Assembly (NCBI RefSeq): GCF_019219025.1
Contig: NZ_JAHUWN010000012.1
Span: forward strand, 124,001 to 188,000
From: Bacillus sp. sid0103
GTDB lineage: Bacteria; Bacillota; Bacilli; Bacillales_B; DSM-18226
Length of the DNA stretch: 64,000 nucleotides
Reading direction: 5' to 3'
Below the pieces are notes generated by a model. That model ran no database searches. It had not been told where the DNA came from and saw nothing but the letters and a program-made list of their open reading frames with translations. How positions within the stretch are numbered: the stretch's first letter is position 1; every line of letters begins with the position of its first letter. Made by a program: the position numbers and the translations under genes. Below are positions 51,869-61,729 of the stretch, in pieces.

Positions 51869-52657
51869 TCAGTATTTTTTTAATAAAAGCACGTCTTCCT
51901 TGACCTTTTCAGGAAACCACGATAGTTTTTCTGATAATTTCACAACTTCTCCGATTACAATCATCGCTGGATTCATGATTCGATTCTCATTTACAACCTC
52001 AACAATCGTCTCAAGTGTACCGATAACAGTCCGTTGATTTCCAGTGGTCCCTTGCTCAATTACCGCAATAGGTGTAGAAGAATCTTTCCCACTGGTTTGC
52101 AGATGATTACATATATATGGAAGATGTTTGACACCCATATAAATAGCGAGCGTATCGACACCATGCGCGAGGTGATCCCAGCGAATGTTATTGGGCCTAC
52201 CGTTCAAACAATGACCAGTTACTACCGCAAAGGATCGGCTCATTTCACGGTGAGTGACGGGAATTCCCGCATAAGCTGGAGCGGCAATTCCCGACGTAAT
52301 CCCTGGGACAACTTCAAACTCAATGCCATTTTGAACTAATACTTCTGCTTCTTCACCGCCTCGGCCATATATAAACGGATCACCGCCTTTTAAACGAACC
52401 ACCAATTTCCCGGCCAAGGCTTTTTCAACTAATATTTGATGGATAGAATCTTGAGAAACACAATGGTTCCCCGGCTTTTTTCCACAATAAATGAACTCGG
52501 TATCAGCACTAGCGTAATTCAATAATACCGGATTGACTAATCGATCATATAGAATCACTTCTGCCTGCTCGAGGCATTTCATGGCTTTAACCGTAATTAA
52601 ATCGGGATCACCAGGGCCAGCTCCAACTATATAGACTTTTCCCTTTTTATAAGTCAT
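51869..52657 (-). CDS. nasF: Uroporphyrinogen-III C-methyltransferase (SUMT) for siroheme
   Basis: 262 residues. KGKVYIVGAGPGDPDLITVKAM is the N-terminal SUMT motif; VRLKGGDPFIYGRGGEEAEVL (~87-107) and PGITSGIAAPAYAGIPVTHRE (~118-138) are the cofactor and substrate loops. It methylates uroporphyrinogen III twice to precorrin-2, the precursor of siroheme needed by NasD. It is the last gene of the nasBCDEF operon. Confidence 0.95.
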   Translation of the reverse strand: MTYKKGKVYIVGAGPGDPDLITVKAMKCLEQAEVILYDRLVNPVLLNYASADTEFIYCGKKPGNHCVSQDSIHQILVEKALAGKLVVRLKGGDPFIYGRGGEEAEVLVQNGIEFEVVPGITSGIAAPAYAGIPVTHREMSRSFAVVTGHCLNGRPNNIRWDHLAHGVDTLAIYMGVKHLPYICNHLQTSGKDSSTPIAVIEQGTTGNQRTVIGTLETIVEVVNENRIMNPAMIVIGEVVKLSEKLSWFPEKVKEDVLLLKKY

Positions 52658-52678
52658 ATGGACCTCCTATTTAGTGAT

Positions 52679-53002
52679 CTAGTCGATGAGGAGAAACACT
52701 TCTTCTCCGTCTATTTTGGTTTGATAGGTTTTTACACAGCCTGCATCCGGTTCTTGAACCTTCCCATTATCCAAACAGATTTTCCAATCATGCATCGGAC
52801 AGAACACAAATTCTCCGCTGACCAATCCTTCACTCAGCACCCCGCCTTTATGTGGGCAGCGATTTTCAATCGCTCGAATGGTTCCGTTTAATAATTTGAA
52901 GACAGCCACTTCTTTTTCCCCGACAAAAACTGTCTTTCCTAATCGTTCTGGAAGATCCCGTACAGAACCGATCGACACCACTTCTACGCTTTTCTTTGTC
53001 AT
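52679..53002 (-). CDS. nasE: Nitrite reductase (NADH) small subunit, Rieske type
   Basis: 107 residues. CPHKGG (~48) and [13 protein letters not shown] (~68) provide the two Cys and two His ligands of a Rieske [2Fe-2S] cluster. It pairs with the large subunit NasD. The order nasD-nasE-nasF is as in B. subtilis. Confidence 0.95.
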   Translation of the reverse strand: MTKKSVEVVSIGSVRDLPERLGKTVFVGEKEVAVFKLLNGTIRAIENRCPHKGGVLSEGLVSGEFVFCPMHDWKICLDNGKVQEPDAGCVKTYQTKIDGEEVFLLID

Positions 53003-53032
53003 TAGATGAATTCCTCCTTATAATGTAGGTTC

Positions 53033-55447
53033 TTAAGACATTACTACAGTCTCAAACAATTCTCTTCTTAGTTTTTCATCCTCCGATATGGTTTTCCATG
53101 GATCCTTAATCACTGATAATGCATCATCCATACGTTTATTTAATTGTTGACGTTTTTCCTTATCATCAAGAACGGAACGTACCTGTGCTATGCCAACACG
53201 TTCAATCCACGCTGATGTACGTTCTAAGTAATTGGCTGTTTCACGATAATATTGCAGATAGGCACCGGTAATCTCCATCGCCTCTTCGGACGTTTTTACT
53301 TTGTATAATAGGTCTCCCCCGCGTACATGTGTACCGCCATTTCCACCGACATAAAGTTCCCAGCCGCCGTCAATTCCAATAAAACCAATATCTTTAAACC
53401 CAGACTCTGCACAGCTTCTCGGACAAGCGGAAACAGCCATTTTCACCTTATGCGGTGTTTGAAGTCCTTCAAATTTCTTTTCGAGGTCGATCCCGAGTCC
53501 CATGGAATCTTGGGTTCCAAAGCGGCAGAACTGTTCACCGACACATGTCTTAACCGTCCTTAATGATTTTCCGTAGGCAAAACCTGATGGCATATCCAAA
53601 TCTGTCCAGATTTTCGGCAAATCTTCCTTTTTCACTCCGAGTAAGTCGATCCGTTGTCCCCCGGTTAGTTTTACTAATGGTATTTCATATTTATCGACCA
53701 CGTCAGCAATCCGTCGTAAGTCTTGTGAATTGGTTACACCGCCATACATGCGCGGTACGACAGAATACGTTCCATCCTTTTGAATGTTTGCATGCATGCG
53801 CTCATTGACAAATCGTGACTCCTTTTCGTCCTGATAATCAATCGGATGGACCATACCTAAGTAATAGTTCAGAGCAGGGCGGCATTTGGAACAACCTTCT
53901 TCCGTATTCCAGCCGAGCACATTCATGACTTCTTTGATATGGGTCAAACCTTTTGTTTTAATCTCATCTACTACTTCATCTCTGGAAAGTGAAGTACAGC
54001 TGCAGATGGCTTCTTTCTGGACAGTTGCATCAAACGCTGAACCAAGGGTATGCTGTAATACTTCCGCGACAAGCGGCTTACATCCACCGCAAGAACGCGA
54101 AGCACTTGTACAAGCTTTGATTTCATCAATCGATGAACAACCTTGATTCTGGATCGCCTCGATAATCGCCCCTTTGGATACTCCATTACATCCACAAATA
54201 ATTTCTTCTTCACTCATGGATGCAACCAAACTGCTGCTAAAGTCCGCATTGAGAGGTTGTAAAAGCGAAACCTTTGTGGTAGAGGTAACGTCTGCTTGCT
54301 TTTGAATCATTGAAAAGAGACGATTTCCATCGCTGCTATCACCAAATAGCACGGCTCCAACAATTGTGTTGTCTTGAATGACGATCTTCTTATAAATACT
54401 GTCATTTCCATCAAAAACTTTGATTGCTTCTTTTCCTTCGCCTTCCATAAAGTCTCCGGCTGAAAACACCTCAACCCCTGATACCTTCAGCTGTGTCGAT
54501 AATACCGAGCCTTGATATCCATTCGTTTCTACTCCGGAGATGTGTTTTGCTAATATTTTCCCTTGTTCAAACAAGGGCGCAACAAGACCATATACGGTTC
54601 CATTGTGTTCAGCACACTCCCCGACAGAGTAAATATCAGGAACGCTTGTTTGCATGTAATCATTGACGACAATACCTCGATTCACTGAGATACCACTTTC
54701 TTTGGCTAAATCGATATTTGGTTTAATACCAACAGCCATCACCACTAAGTCAGTCTCGAGGATGGTTCCATCACTAAACCTTAAGCCCTCTACGCGATCG
54801 TCTCCAAAGATTTCTTGCGTTTGTTTTTCTAATAGAAATGTCATTCCCTGTTTTTCTAATTCATTTTGAAGCATTTTCCCGGCCTGTGGATCTAATTGCC
54901 GCTCCATCAAATACGGGGCCAAATGAATGACCGAAACCTCCATTCCAAGGTTTAAAAGTCCTCTTGCTGCTTCAAGCCCGAGCAATCCACCGCCAATCAC
55001 TGCCGCTTTCTTATACTTTTTCGAAGTCTCAAGCATCACTTCGGTATCCTTTATATCCCGAAAAGCTGTGACTCCATTCTTGTCAGCTCCCGGAATCGGA
55101 AGAATGAATGGAACTGATCCCGTCGCTACAATCAATTCATCATACGGTTCCATTCTTCCTAAGTCTGTAACAACGACTTTCCGCATTGAATCGACTTTGA
55201 TCACAGTTTCACTTGTATACAATTGAATGTTGTTTTCTGTATACCAATTCCAATCATTGAGTGTAATGTCCTTTACCTCTGTATCCCCTTGTAATACTTT
55301 TGAGAGAAGAATTCTATTGTAATTCGGATGCGGTTCGCTACCGAAAATAGTAATCTCAAATGTTTCCTTTGACAGTTTTATGATCTCCTCAATGGTTTTC
55401 ACACCAGCCATTCCATTACCTACAAGGACCAACTTTTTCTTATCCAT
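53033..55447 (-). CDS. nasD: Nitrite reductase (NADH) large subunit
   Basis: 804 residues. Domain order: FAD/NAD(P)H disulfide oxidoreductase-like (1-~400, LVLVGNGMAGVKTIEEI, then AAVIGGGLLGLEAARGL), two BFD-like [2Fe-2S] domains with CGCNGVSKG/CGGCKPL (~419-465) and ICSCTSLSRDE/CSKCRPAL (~480-540), and a siroheme/[4Fe-4S] domain. Its ligands are intact: TCVGEQFC (C-x5-C, ~638-645) and ACPRSC (C-x3-C, ~679-683). It reduces nitrite to ammonium. TTAAGAAACT-SD region upstream; the gene follows nasC after a 94-nt gap. Confidence 0.96.
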   Translation of the reverse strand: MDKKKLVLVGNGMAGVKTIEEIIKLSKETFEITIFGSEPHPNYNRILLSKVLQGDTEVKDITLNDWNWYTENNIQLYTSETVIKVDSMRKVVVTDLGRMEPYDELIVATGSVPFILPIPGADKNGVTAFRDIKDTEVMLETSKKYKKAAVIGGGLLGLEAARGLLNLGMEVSVIHLAPYLMERQLDPQAGKMLQNELEKQGMTFLLEKQTQEIFGDDRVEGLRFSDGTILETDLVVMAVGIKPNIDLAKESGISVNRGIVVNDYMQTSVPDIYSVGECAEHNGTVYGLVAPLFEQGKILAKHISGVETNGYQGSVLSTQLKVSGVEVFSAGDFMEGEGKEAIKVFDGNDSIYKKIVIQDNTIVGAVLFGDSSDGNRLFSMIQKQADVTSTTKVSLLQPLNADFSSSLVASMSEEEIICGCNGVSKGAIIEAIQNQGCSSIDEIKACTSASRSCGGCKPLVAEVLQHTLGSAFDATVQKEAICSCTSLSRDEVVDEIKTKGLTHIKEVMNVLGWNTEEGCSKCRPALNYYLGMVHPIDYQDEKESRFVNERMHANIQKDGTYSVVPRMYGGVTNSQDLRRIADVVDKYEIPLVKLTGGQRIDLLGVKKEDLPKIWTDLDMPSGFAYGKSLRTVKTCVGEQFCRFGTQDSMGLGIDLEKKFEGLQTPHKVKMAVSACPRSCAESGFKDIGFIGIDGGWELYVGGNGGTHVRGGDLLYKVKTSEEAMEITGAYLQYYRETANYLERTSAWIERVGIAQVRSVLDDKEKRQQLNKRMDDALSVIKDPWKTISEDEKLRRELFETVVMS

Positions 55448-55541
55448 GTTAGCTTTCCTCCTGTTTGAAAGTTTCTTAAACTATATCACAGGTCAAAACA
55501 TAACTAACTTACTGTGTAAGGTCTCCTAACATAAAAATTTT

Positions 55542-57698
55542 TTACTGGAGAAAATCACTAACTTGACTCACCTTAACAGCGCTGACTTTAAAGCCTGGCA
55601 TTTTGCAGGCAGGATCCAGTTCCTTTGAAACGAGGAGATTGATATTTTGTGAGTCTGCCCAGTGAAAAGGAACAAAAATGGTATCATGACGAATCGTTTC
55701 TGACCATTTGCTACGAACCACCACACTACCTCGGCGTGATTCGATTTTCACTAAAGATTGGTCTTGGATCTGATATTTAACAGCAGTTGCAGGGTGGATT
55801 TCCATAAAAGGTTCTACGTTTCTTGCAGCTAAAGCTGGACTTTTTCTTGTTTGCACCCCTGTTAAGTAGTGTGACATGACTCTTCCTGTGGTTAAATAGA
55901 GCGGATACTCATCGTTAAGCTGTTCTTTAGGAATTTCCGGGCTGTTTGGTACCACCACCATCGCTGCTTTCCCATCTGTATGGGCAAAGGATGTTTCAAA
56001 CACTCTATTCGTTCCTTTATGGTCAAGGTCTGGGCACGGCCATAATATTCCGCCTTCTTTTCTAAGGCGTTCATAGGTAATGCCGAAATAATCAGCATTC
56101 CCGCCACGGCTTGCCAATCGTAATTCTGCAAAAATTTCCTCGGCCGTGGTAAAGGAAAAATACTCTTCTTTTCCTATCACACGGGCAATTTCACAAAGGA
56201 TTTGCCAATCATGCTTCACTTCTCCCGGACACGGATAACTAGCTTCCCGTAATGTGACCCGCCCTTCTACATTGGTCATTGTACCTTCATCTTCAAGGTA
56301 GGAAGAGGCCGGCAGGATCACATCGGCTAATCTTGCTGTTTCTGAAACAAACAGATCGACCGCTACAAAAAAGGTTAATTTTTTTATGGCTTCTTTAACA
56401 AAGCGGGCATTCGGGTTGGAAACAATGGGATTGGAACACATCAGAAATAGCCCTTTAATTTCCTTTTCATGGATTTTCTCCATCATTTCATAGGCCGAAA
56501 CACCTTTCCGTGGTATATCGTCGTGGTGTATACCCCAAACACTGGCCAGATATTTTCGATGTTCTTCATTCTCAATCGAACGATATCCAGGAAGTTGGTC
56601 AGCCTTTTGACCATGTTCTCTTGCCCCCTGACCATTTCCCTGCCCGGTAATGGCTCCATAACCACAGCCCGGCTTGCCGATTTTCCCTGTTGTAACCAGA
56701 ATATTTAGGAAATTACGGACAGTCATCGAACCATTCGTGTGCTGTTCAACCCCTCTCGCTGTAAAAATCATGCCTGTTTCTTCTTTCCCGAACCTTATAG
56801 CTGCCTTACGAATGTGAGCGATTGGTACGCCGGTTATTTCTTCCATTTCATCTAAGCTGAGTGATTCTACATATTCTCTCACTTCTTCAAACCCATTCAC
56901 ACGTTCTTGAAGAAACGTTTCATCCACATAATTTTCTTCGATAATCACCTTCAATAACCCATTAGCTAACACCGCATCAGTACCTGGTTTAGGTTTTAAA
57001 TGCAAGTCTGCTAGTTTCGTTGTAGCTGTTTCGCGGGGATCGATGGCGATAATGTATGCACCATTTTCTTTCGCTCTTTCAAAATAAGGCATAATCGTTG
57101 GCTGACACTCAGCAATATTCGTCCCGGCTAATATAATGCATTTTGTTGTTGGAATTTCCGACAAACTATTGGTGAAGCCTCTGTCCAACCCAAAGGTTTG
57201 ACTCGCCGCTGAAGCAGCTGCAGACATACAAAGACGACCATTATAATCAATGTATTTGGTTTTTAAAGCGACACGGGCAAATTTACCCAATAAGTAGGCT
57301 TCTTCATTAGTGATGGATGCACTACCATAAACCGCTAAGGCATTATGGCCAGCCTCTTTTTGAATTTTAGTAAAATTTTCTTTAATATGCTCCAATGCTT
57401 CCTCCCAAGAAACACGAACAAATTCACCATTTACTTTTAACAATGGAAATTTCAACCGCTCCTTATGAAAGGCATGTTGATGGGCGTTCATACCCTTAAT
57501 ACATAGACGCCCCTCCGAAGTTGGATTATCTTTCCCGATGGTTGTATATTTTTTTCTCGTCACAATCGATTGTTCAATCAATTGCATTTTACATTGCATG
57601 CTGCAGTATGGGCATTGAGATTCATACTTTTTTTCAGATCTCACTTCTTGTTCCTTTGTCCGAAAATATTTTAATAACGCTTCCGTCACGATGCTCAC
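55542..57698 (-). CDS. nasC: Assimilatory nitrate reductase catalytic subunit
   Basis: 718 residues, size of B. subtilis NasC. The N-terminus has an Fe-S site: CPYCSMQC (~29-36) and, 30 residues later, GRLCIKG. Molybdopterin-binding stretches follow: YGSASITNEEAYLLGKF, MSAAASAASQTFGLDRGF, NIAECQPTIMPYFERAKENGAYIIAIDPRE, GKIGKPGCGYGAITGQGNGQGAREHG, CSNPIVSNPN and, near the end, LTTGRVMSHYLTGVQTRKSPAL. It reduces nitrate to nitrite with electrons from NasB. It starts 17 nt after the nasB stop. Confidence 0.95.
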   Translation of the reverse strand: MSIVTEALLKYFRTKEQEVRSEKKYESQCPYCSMQCKMQLIEQSIVTRKKYTTIGKDNPTSEGRLCIKGMNAHQHAFHKERLKFPLLKVNGEFVRVSWEEALEHIKENFTKIQKEAGHNALAVYGSASITNEEAYLLGKFARVALKTKYIDYNGRLCMSAAASAASQTFGLDRGFTNSLSEIPTTKCIILAGTNIAECQPTIMPYFERAKENGAYIIAIDPRETATTKLADLHLKPKPGTDAVLANGLLKVIIEENYVDETFLQERVNGFEEVREYVESLSLDEMEEITGVPIAHIRKAAIRFGKEETGMIFTARGVEQHTNGSMTVRNFLNILVTTGKIGKPGCGYGAITGQGNGQGAREHGQKADQLPGYRSIENEEHRKYLASVWGIHHDDIPRKGVSAYEMMEKIHEKEIKGLFLMCSNPIVSNPNARFVKEAIKKLTFFVAVDLFVSETARLADVILPASSYLEDEGTMTNVEGRVTLREASYPCPGEVKHDWQILCEIARVIGKEEYFSFTTAEEIFAELRLASRGGNADYFGITYERLRKEGGILWPCPDLDHKGTNRVFETSFAHTDGKAAMVVVPNSPEIPKEQLNDEYPLYLTTGRVMSHYLTGVQTRKSPALAARNVEPFMEIHPATAVKYQIQDQSLVKIESRRGSVVVRSKWSETIRHDTIFVPFHWADSQNINLLVSKELDPACKMPGFKVSAVKVSQVSDFLQ

Positions 57699-57715
57699 CC
57701 TTTCCCGAATATTTC

Positions 57716-60091
57716 TTACAAGATAGCCGATGACCTTGAACTTTTCTCTAAGTACTTTTTGCGCAAGAAATAATCATTTTCTAAACGCAGCAATAATTGC
57801 TGGCGATAGTCTTGGTCGAATAGAATTTCGCGCACATGGACTAAACCGACCCGTTCGATCCATTGCCAAGTTCGTTCGAGAAAATTGGCGGTCTCACGGT
57901 AATATTGAATAAAGGCACAAATGATGTCGATTACTTCGTCGTTCGATGATTCTAGGCATAATAACTCCCCTGCGCGTACATGACGGCCACTGCTGCCCCC
58001 GACATAAACTTCCCAGCCAAGGCCTGTTCCAATCACACCGATATCTTTGGTTGTCGAACCGGCACCGTTATGCATACAAGCCGATACGCCCATTTTCACA
58101 CGGTAGGGCGTTGTGAGAAATTCCAATCGTTTCTCGAGACTGACAGCCAACTCAATCGATGCTTGTTTATCACAACGACAAATATGTTCTCCGATACTCG
58201 TTTTGACATTTTGAACCATATTTCCATAGGTGGCACTTACTTCCATGTTCAAATCTGCCCACAAACGAGAAAGATTTTCTTTCTTTACCCCCATCAAATG
58301 AATTCTTTGTTCACTCGTAACAGCGATATTTGTGATCCCGTATTTCTCTGCCACATCGGCAATTGTTCGTAATTGTTCTGCCGTTGTTTTTCCACCGTAC
58401 ATTTGTGGGACAACGGTATACGTACCATCCTGTTGAACGAAGGCATTCATTTGTTCGGAGACAAACAGTGTTTCTTGCTGGCTTTCATACTCTGGATAAA
58501 TCATCCCTAAATAATAAGCTAATGCAGGCCTGCAGCTGGCACATCCTTCCTTATTGCCCCAAGCAAGCACTTCCATCACTTCTTGTACCGAAGTCAAGCC
58601 CTGCACTTGCATTTGGTAAACCACTTCATCTTCCGTTAACGATGTACAAGCGCACATCGATTTTTGTTCAATGACTTCATCAAATTCATTGCTCTGAATG
58701 AAAGCGAGAAGATCGGCAACTAGCGGTTTGCAGCCGCCACAAGAGCTTGATGCCTTGGTACACTTTTTTACCTGGTCCACCGTCGTTAATCCATTTTTTA
58801 GGACTGCTTCAATAATTGATCCTTTTGAAACACCGTTACAATTGCAGATCATTTCACTCTGGGCCATAGTTCCGACGGAATTACCGTCACCATTTAACGA
58901 TTGAAATAGGGTAACTTTCTCGATGTCGGATACATCTTGTTTTTTCTGGATCATTTCTAGTAATCTCGTACGATCACGTATATCACCAAATAACACAGCA
59001 CCAACCATTTGCGAATCTTCAAAAACAAGCTTTTTATAAACCCCCTCTAATTCATCATGGATTTCTATGGACTTAAGATTGTCATCACATGTAAATCTCC
59101 CAACAGAAAACACATCTACACCTGATATTTTTAATTGGGTTGAAAGAACAGTTCCTTCGAACCCCTTAGATTCCAAGCCGCACAACCGTTTCGCTAAAAC
59201 TTTTCCTTGATCATAAAGAGGTTTTACCAATCCATAGACCGTTCCTCGATGTTCCACACATTCGCCGACAGCATAAATGTTCGGTATATTTGTTTCCATA
59301 TAATCATTGACAAGGATGGCCCGGTTTGTTTCGATTCCACTTTCCTTCGCTAACTGGATATTGGGTCTCACCCCTACAGCCATCAAAACCAAATCGGTAG
59401 CTATTTCCGTGCCGTCCTGAAAGATTACTTTTTCTACACGTTTGTTCCCGCAAATCTCCTTCGTTTCTTTTTCAAAAAGAAAACCTAATCCTTGCTTATT
59501 TAGCTCTGTTTGCAACAACTTCGCAGCCGTTTCATCAAGCTGTCTTTCCATTAAATTTCGTCCATTATGAACTACCGTTACATCCATACCAAGATTCAGT
59601 AGACCCTTGGCAGCTTCTAAACCTAATACGCCGCCTCCAATGACGATCGCTTTTTTATATTGTTTCGCAGTATCAATCATTTTCTGACAATCTTCGATAG
59701 TTCGAAACGAAAGGAGTCCTTCTTTATCAGCCCCCGGTATCGGGAGTAGAAATGGCACTGAACCTGTTGCGATGATTAGCTGGTCATAGGAGACTTCTCG
59801 ACTTTTGTTCGTCCTTAACACTTGTTTTTTGGAATCAATTTTTATGACGGTTTCTCCCGAAAAAAGCCTGATGTTCTGTTCGTTATACCATTCGCGACCA
59901 TGAATGGTTATGTCATCAAACGAGGTAGCACCCTGCAAAACAGCTGATAATTGGATTCGATTATAGTTAAGGTGTGGTTCACTTCCGAAAATGGTAATCT
60001 CAAAAGAATCAGGCGCATTTTGTAAAATCTCTTCTACACACCTCACCCCCGCCATTCCATTACCTATTAAAACGAGCTTTTGCTTATCCAT
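57716..60091 (-). CDS. nasB: Assimilatory nitrate reductase electron transfer subunit; NirB paralogue with lost siroheme ligands
   Basis: 791 residues with the NasD domain order: FAD/NADH domain (LVLIGNGMAGVRCVEEIL, IVIGGGVLGLEAAKGL), two BFD [2Fe-2S] domains (CNCNGVSKG/CGGCKPL and CACTSLTEDE/CASCRPAL) and a NirB-type C-terminal domain. In the last, the ligand sites read TSIGEHIC and ACMHNG, so two of the four siroheme-cluster cysteines are replaced (Ser, Gly). The FAD and 2Fe-2S parts are intact. So it passes NADH electrons to NasC but should not bind siroheme. It is the first gene of the operon; the divergent nasA and shared TnrA boxes lie upstream. Confidence 0.93.
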   Translation of the reverse strand: MDKQKLVLIGNGMAGVRCVEEILQNAPDSFEITIFGSEPHLNYNRIQLSAVLQGATSFDDITIHGREWYNEQNIRLFSGETVIKIDSKKQVLRTNKSREVSYDQLIIATGSVPFLLPIPGADKEGLLSFRTIEDCQKMIDTAKQYKKAIVIGGGVLGLEAAKGLLNLGMDVTVVHNGRNLMERQLDETAAKLLQTELNKQGLGFLFEKETKEICGNKRVEKVIFQDGTEIATDLVLMAVGVRPNIQLAKESGIETNRAILVNDYMETNIPNIYAVGECVEHRGTVYGLVKPLYDQGKVLAKRLCGLESKGFEGTVLSTQLKISGVDVFSVGRFTCDDNLKSIEIHDELEGVYKKLVFEDSQMVGAVLFGDIRDRTRLLEMIQKKQDVSDIEKVTLFQSLNGDGNSVGTMAQSEMICNCNGVSKGSIIEAVLKNGLTTVDQVKKCTKASSSCGGCKPLVADLLAFIQSNEFDEVIEQKSMCACTSLTEDEVVYQMQVQGLTSVQEVMEVLAWGNKEGCASCRPALAYYLGMIYPEYESQQETLFVSEQMNAFVQQDGTYTVVPQMYGGKTTAEQLRTIADVAEKYGITNIAVTSEQRIHLMGVKKENLSRLWADLNMEVSATYGNMVQNVKTSIGEHICRCDKQASIELAVSLEKRLEFLTTPYRVKMGVSACMHNGAGSTTKDIGVIGTGLGWEVYVGGSSGRHVRAGELLCLESSNDEVIDIICAFIQYYRETANFLERTWQWIERVGLVHVREILFDQDYRQQLLLRLENDYFLRKKYLEKSSRSSAIL

Positions 60092-60178
60092 ATTAAAAAC
60101 CTCCGCTAGTAAATATGTGGATACTGCAACATAAATATCACCTATTATTCCATAAAACTCTGCAAAAGAAATTCAATG

Positions 60179-60224
60179 TGTGACATTTTCTAACACAGTA
60201 AGTTCTATGTTAGAGTACCTTACA
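60179..60224. promoter_or_regulatory. Two TnrA-type boxes in the nasA/nasB intergenic region
   Basis: TGTGACATTTTCTAACA (60179-60195) and TGTTAGAGTACCTTACA (60208-60224) both match TGTNAN7TNACA and start 29 bases apart. A TACTAT -10 sequence (60225-60230) follows the second. B. subtilis TnrA activates both nas genes under nitrogen limitation. The remaining 60092-60460 sequence has only the small reading frame at 60315-60398. Confidence 0.85.
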
Positions 60225-60314
60225 TACTATGAGACATCTTCTGTGCCTTTCGGATATTGTTTAACAAAGCAACAGCAACTCATATTCCAACAGTGTAAAG
60301 GAGGGAAAAAAATT

Positions 60315-60398
60315 ATGAAAAACAATATCGGTTTATTTTCATTCTTGGTGCTGCTAATCAGAGTCATGTTTTCAAAAGATAGCTGTTTTGAATGGTAA
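60315..60398 (+). CDS. Candidate 27-residue membrane-anchor-like peptide upstream of nasA
   Basis: ATG at 60315 with AAGGAGGG ten bases upstream; stop TAA at 60396-60398. The 27 residues start MKNNIGLFSFLVLLIRVMFS and end KDSCFEW, so a hydrophobic helix of ~14 and a short polar end with one Cys. The frame is 62 nt before nasA. It may be a leader peptide or small protein; I do not recognise a family. The SD is as good as any in the window, which is why it is listed. Confidence 0.5.
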   Translation: MKNNIGLFSFLVLLIRVMFSKDSCFEW

Positions 60399-60460
60399 GA
60401 AAGGAAAATCCAAATTAACTATGAAATAAATTAATTTTTTCTGGGAGGGAGTTCAATAAG

Positions 60461-61666
60461 ATGAAGATATCAGATTTAAAGAAAAGCGGTCATTCACCAT
60501 CGTTAGCGGCTTCATTTTTATACTTTGATGTTAGTTTCATGATTTGGGTGATGTTAGGGGCACTTGGGGTTTATATTACAAAGGATTTTGGACTAACCCC
60601 CTCACAAAAGGGTTTTATCGTTGCCGTACCAATCCTAAGCGGATCGTTTTTCCGCCTTATCCTTGGTGTCTTAACAGATCGAATCGGCCCGCGAAAAACA
60701 GCCATTAGTGGAATGTTGGTTACGATTATTCCACTGGTTTGGGGCTGGTTATTTGGCCAAACCTTAACTGAACTTTATTTGATCGGAATCCTGCTTGGGG
60801 TGGCAGGTGCAAGTTTTGCTGCAGCTATTCCGATGGCAAGCAGATGGTATCCTCCGCATTTACAAGGACTTGCAATGGGAATTGCAGGTGCCGGGAATAG
60901 CGGAACTCTGTTTGCCACCTTATTCGGTCCGCGTCTTGCCGAACAAATGGGCTGGCATAATGTCTTAGGTTTAGCACTGATTCCTCTTTTGACTGTATTT
61001 ATTTTGTATATTATGATGGCAAAAGATGCTCCATCCCAACCTGCACCAAAACCGGTGGCTGAATATTTGAAAGTATTTAAACAAAAAGATACCTGGTATT
61101 TTTGTTTACTATACAGTGTTACCTTCGGGGGATTTGTTGGTTTGTCCAGTTTCTTAAGTATCTTTTTTGTGGATCAATATGATTTATCAAAAGTAAGAGC
61201 AGGAGATTTTGTCACACTATGTGTGGCAGCAGGGAGCTTTTTTAGACCAGTGGGCGGATTTATTGCAGATAAAATTGGCGGTGTTCGCCTCCTTACTTTC
61301 CTATTTATCGGGATCGCACTTAGTATGTTTGGCGTGAGCCAACTTCCTTCTTTAATGGTTGTAACTATTTTATTGTTCATCGGTATGCTCTGCCTGGGAA
61401 TGGGAAATGGCGCCGTCTTCCAATTGGTTCCGCAGCGCTTCCAAGAGGAAATTGGGATGATTACCGGAATCGTAGGTGCTGCTGGCGGGGTTGGTGGATT
61501 TTTTGTCCCCAACATCTTGGGTATACTCAAGGAAGTTACTGGAACTTACGGAACAGGCTTTATGGTCTATACAGGGATTGGTATCGCAGCATTGTTAGTG
61601 TTATTTATCGCACAAGTATCATGGAGAAAAACCTGGTCGCCAAAGGAAGCCACGATTAAAAATTAA
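60461..61666 (+). CDS. nasA: Nitrate transporter, NarK/NasA family MFS
   Basis: 401 residues, 12 helices. [15 protein letters not shown] (~24-38), [19 protein letters not shown] (~66-84, motif A), the glycine-rich nitrate-signature stretch [23 protein letters not shown] (~147-170) and the second one [33 protein letters not shown] (~310-343) are the NNP-family hallmarks. It imports nitrate (or exchanges nitrate and nitrite). GGGAGGGAG precedes the ATG. It is divergent from nasB and ends with a strong terminator. Confidence 0.95.
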   Translation: MKISDLKKSGHSPSLAASFLYFDVSFMIWVMLGALGVYITKDFGLTPSQKGFIVAVPILSGSFFRLILGVLTDRIGPRKTAISGMLVTIIPLVWGWLFGQTLTELYLIGILLGVAGASFAAAIPMASRWYPPHLQGLAMGIAGAGNSGTLFATLFGPRLAEQMGWHNVLGLALIPLLTVFILYIMMAKDAPSQPAPKPVAEYLKVFKQKDTWYFCLLYSVTFGGFVGLSSFLSIFFVDQYDLSKVRAGDFVTLCVAAGSFFRPVGGFIADKIGGVRLLTFLFIGIALSMFGVSQLPSLMVVTILLFIGMLCLGMGNGAVFQLVPQRFQEEIGMITGIVGAAGGVGGFFVPNILGILKEVTGTYGTGFMVYTGIGIAALLVLFIAQVSWRKTWSPKEATIKN

Positions 61667-61683
61667 TTGGACGCTCAAAATCA

Positions 61684-61719
61684 AAACGCATTTGCGCTTT
61701 ATGGCAAATGCGTTTTTTA
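61684..61719. terminator. Bidirectional terminator of nasA and the UvrA-like gene
   Basis: AACGCATTTGC (61685-61695) pairs with GCAAATGCGTT (61704-61714), followed by TTTTT. The minus strand also has a T-run. Confidence 0.88.
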
Positions 61720-61729
61720 TTATATCAAT

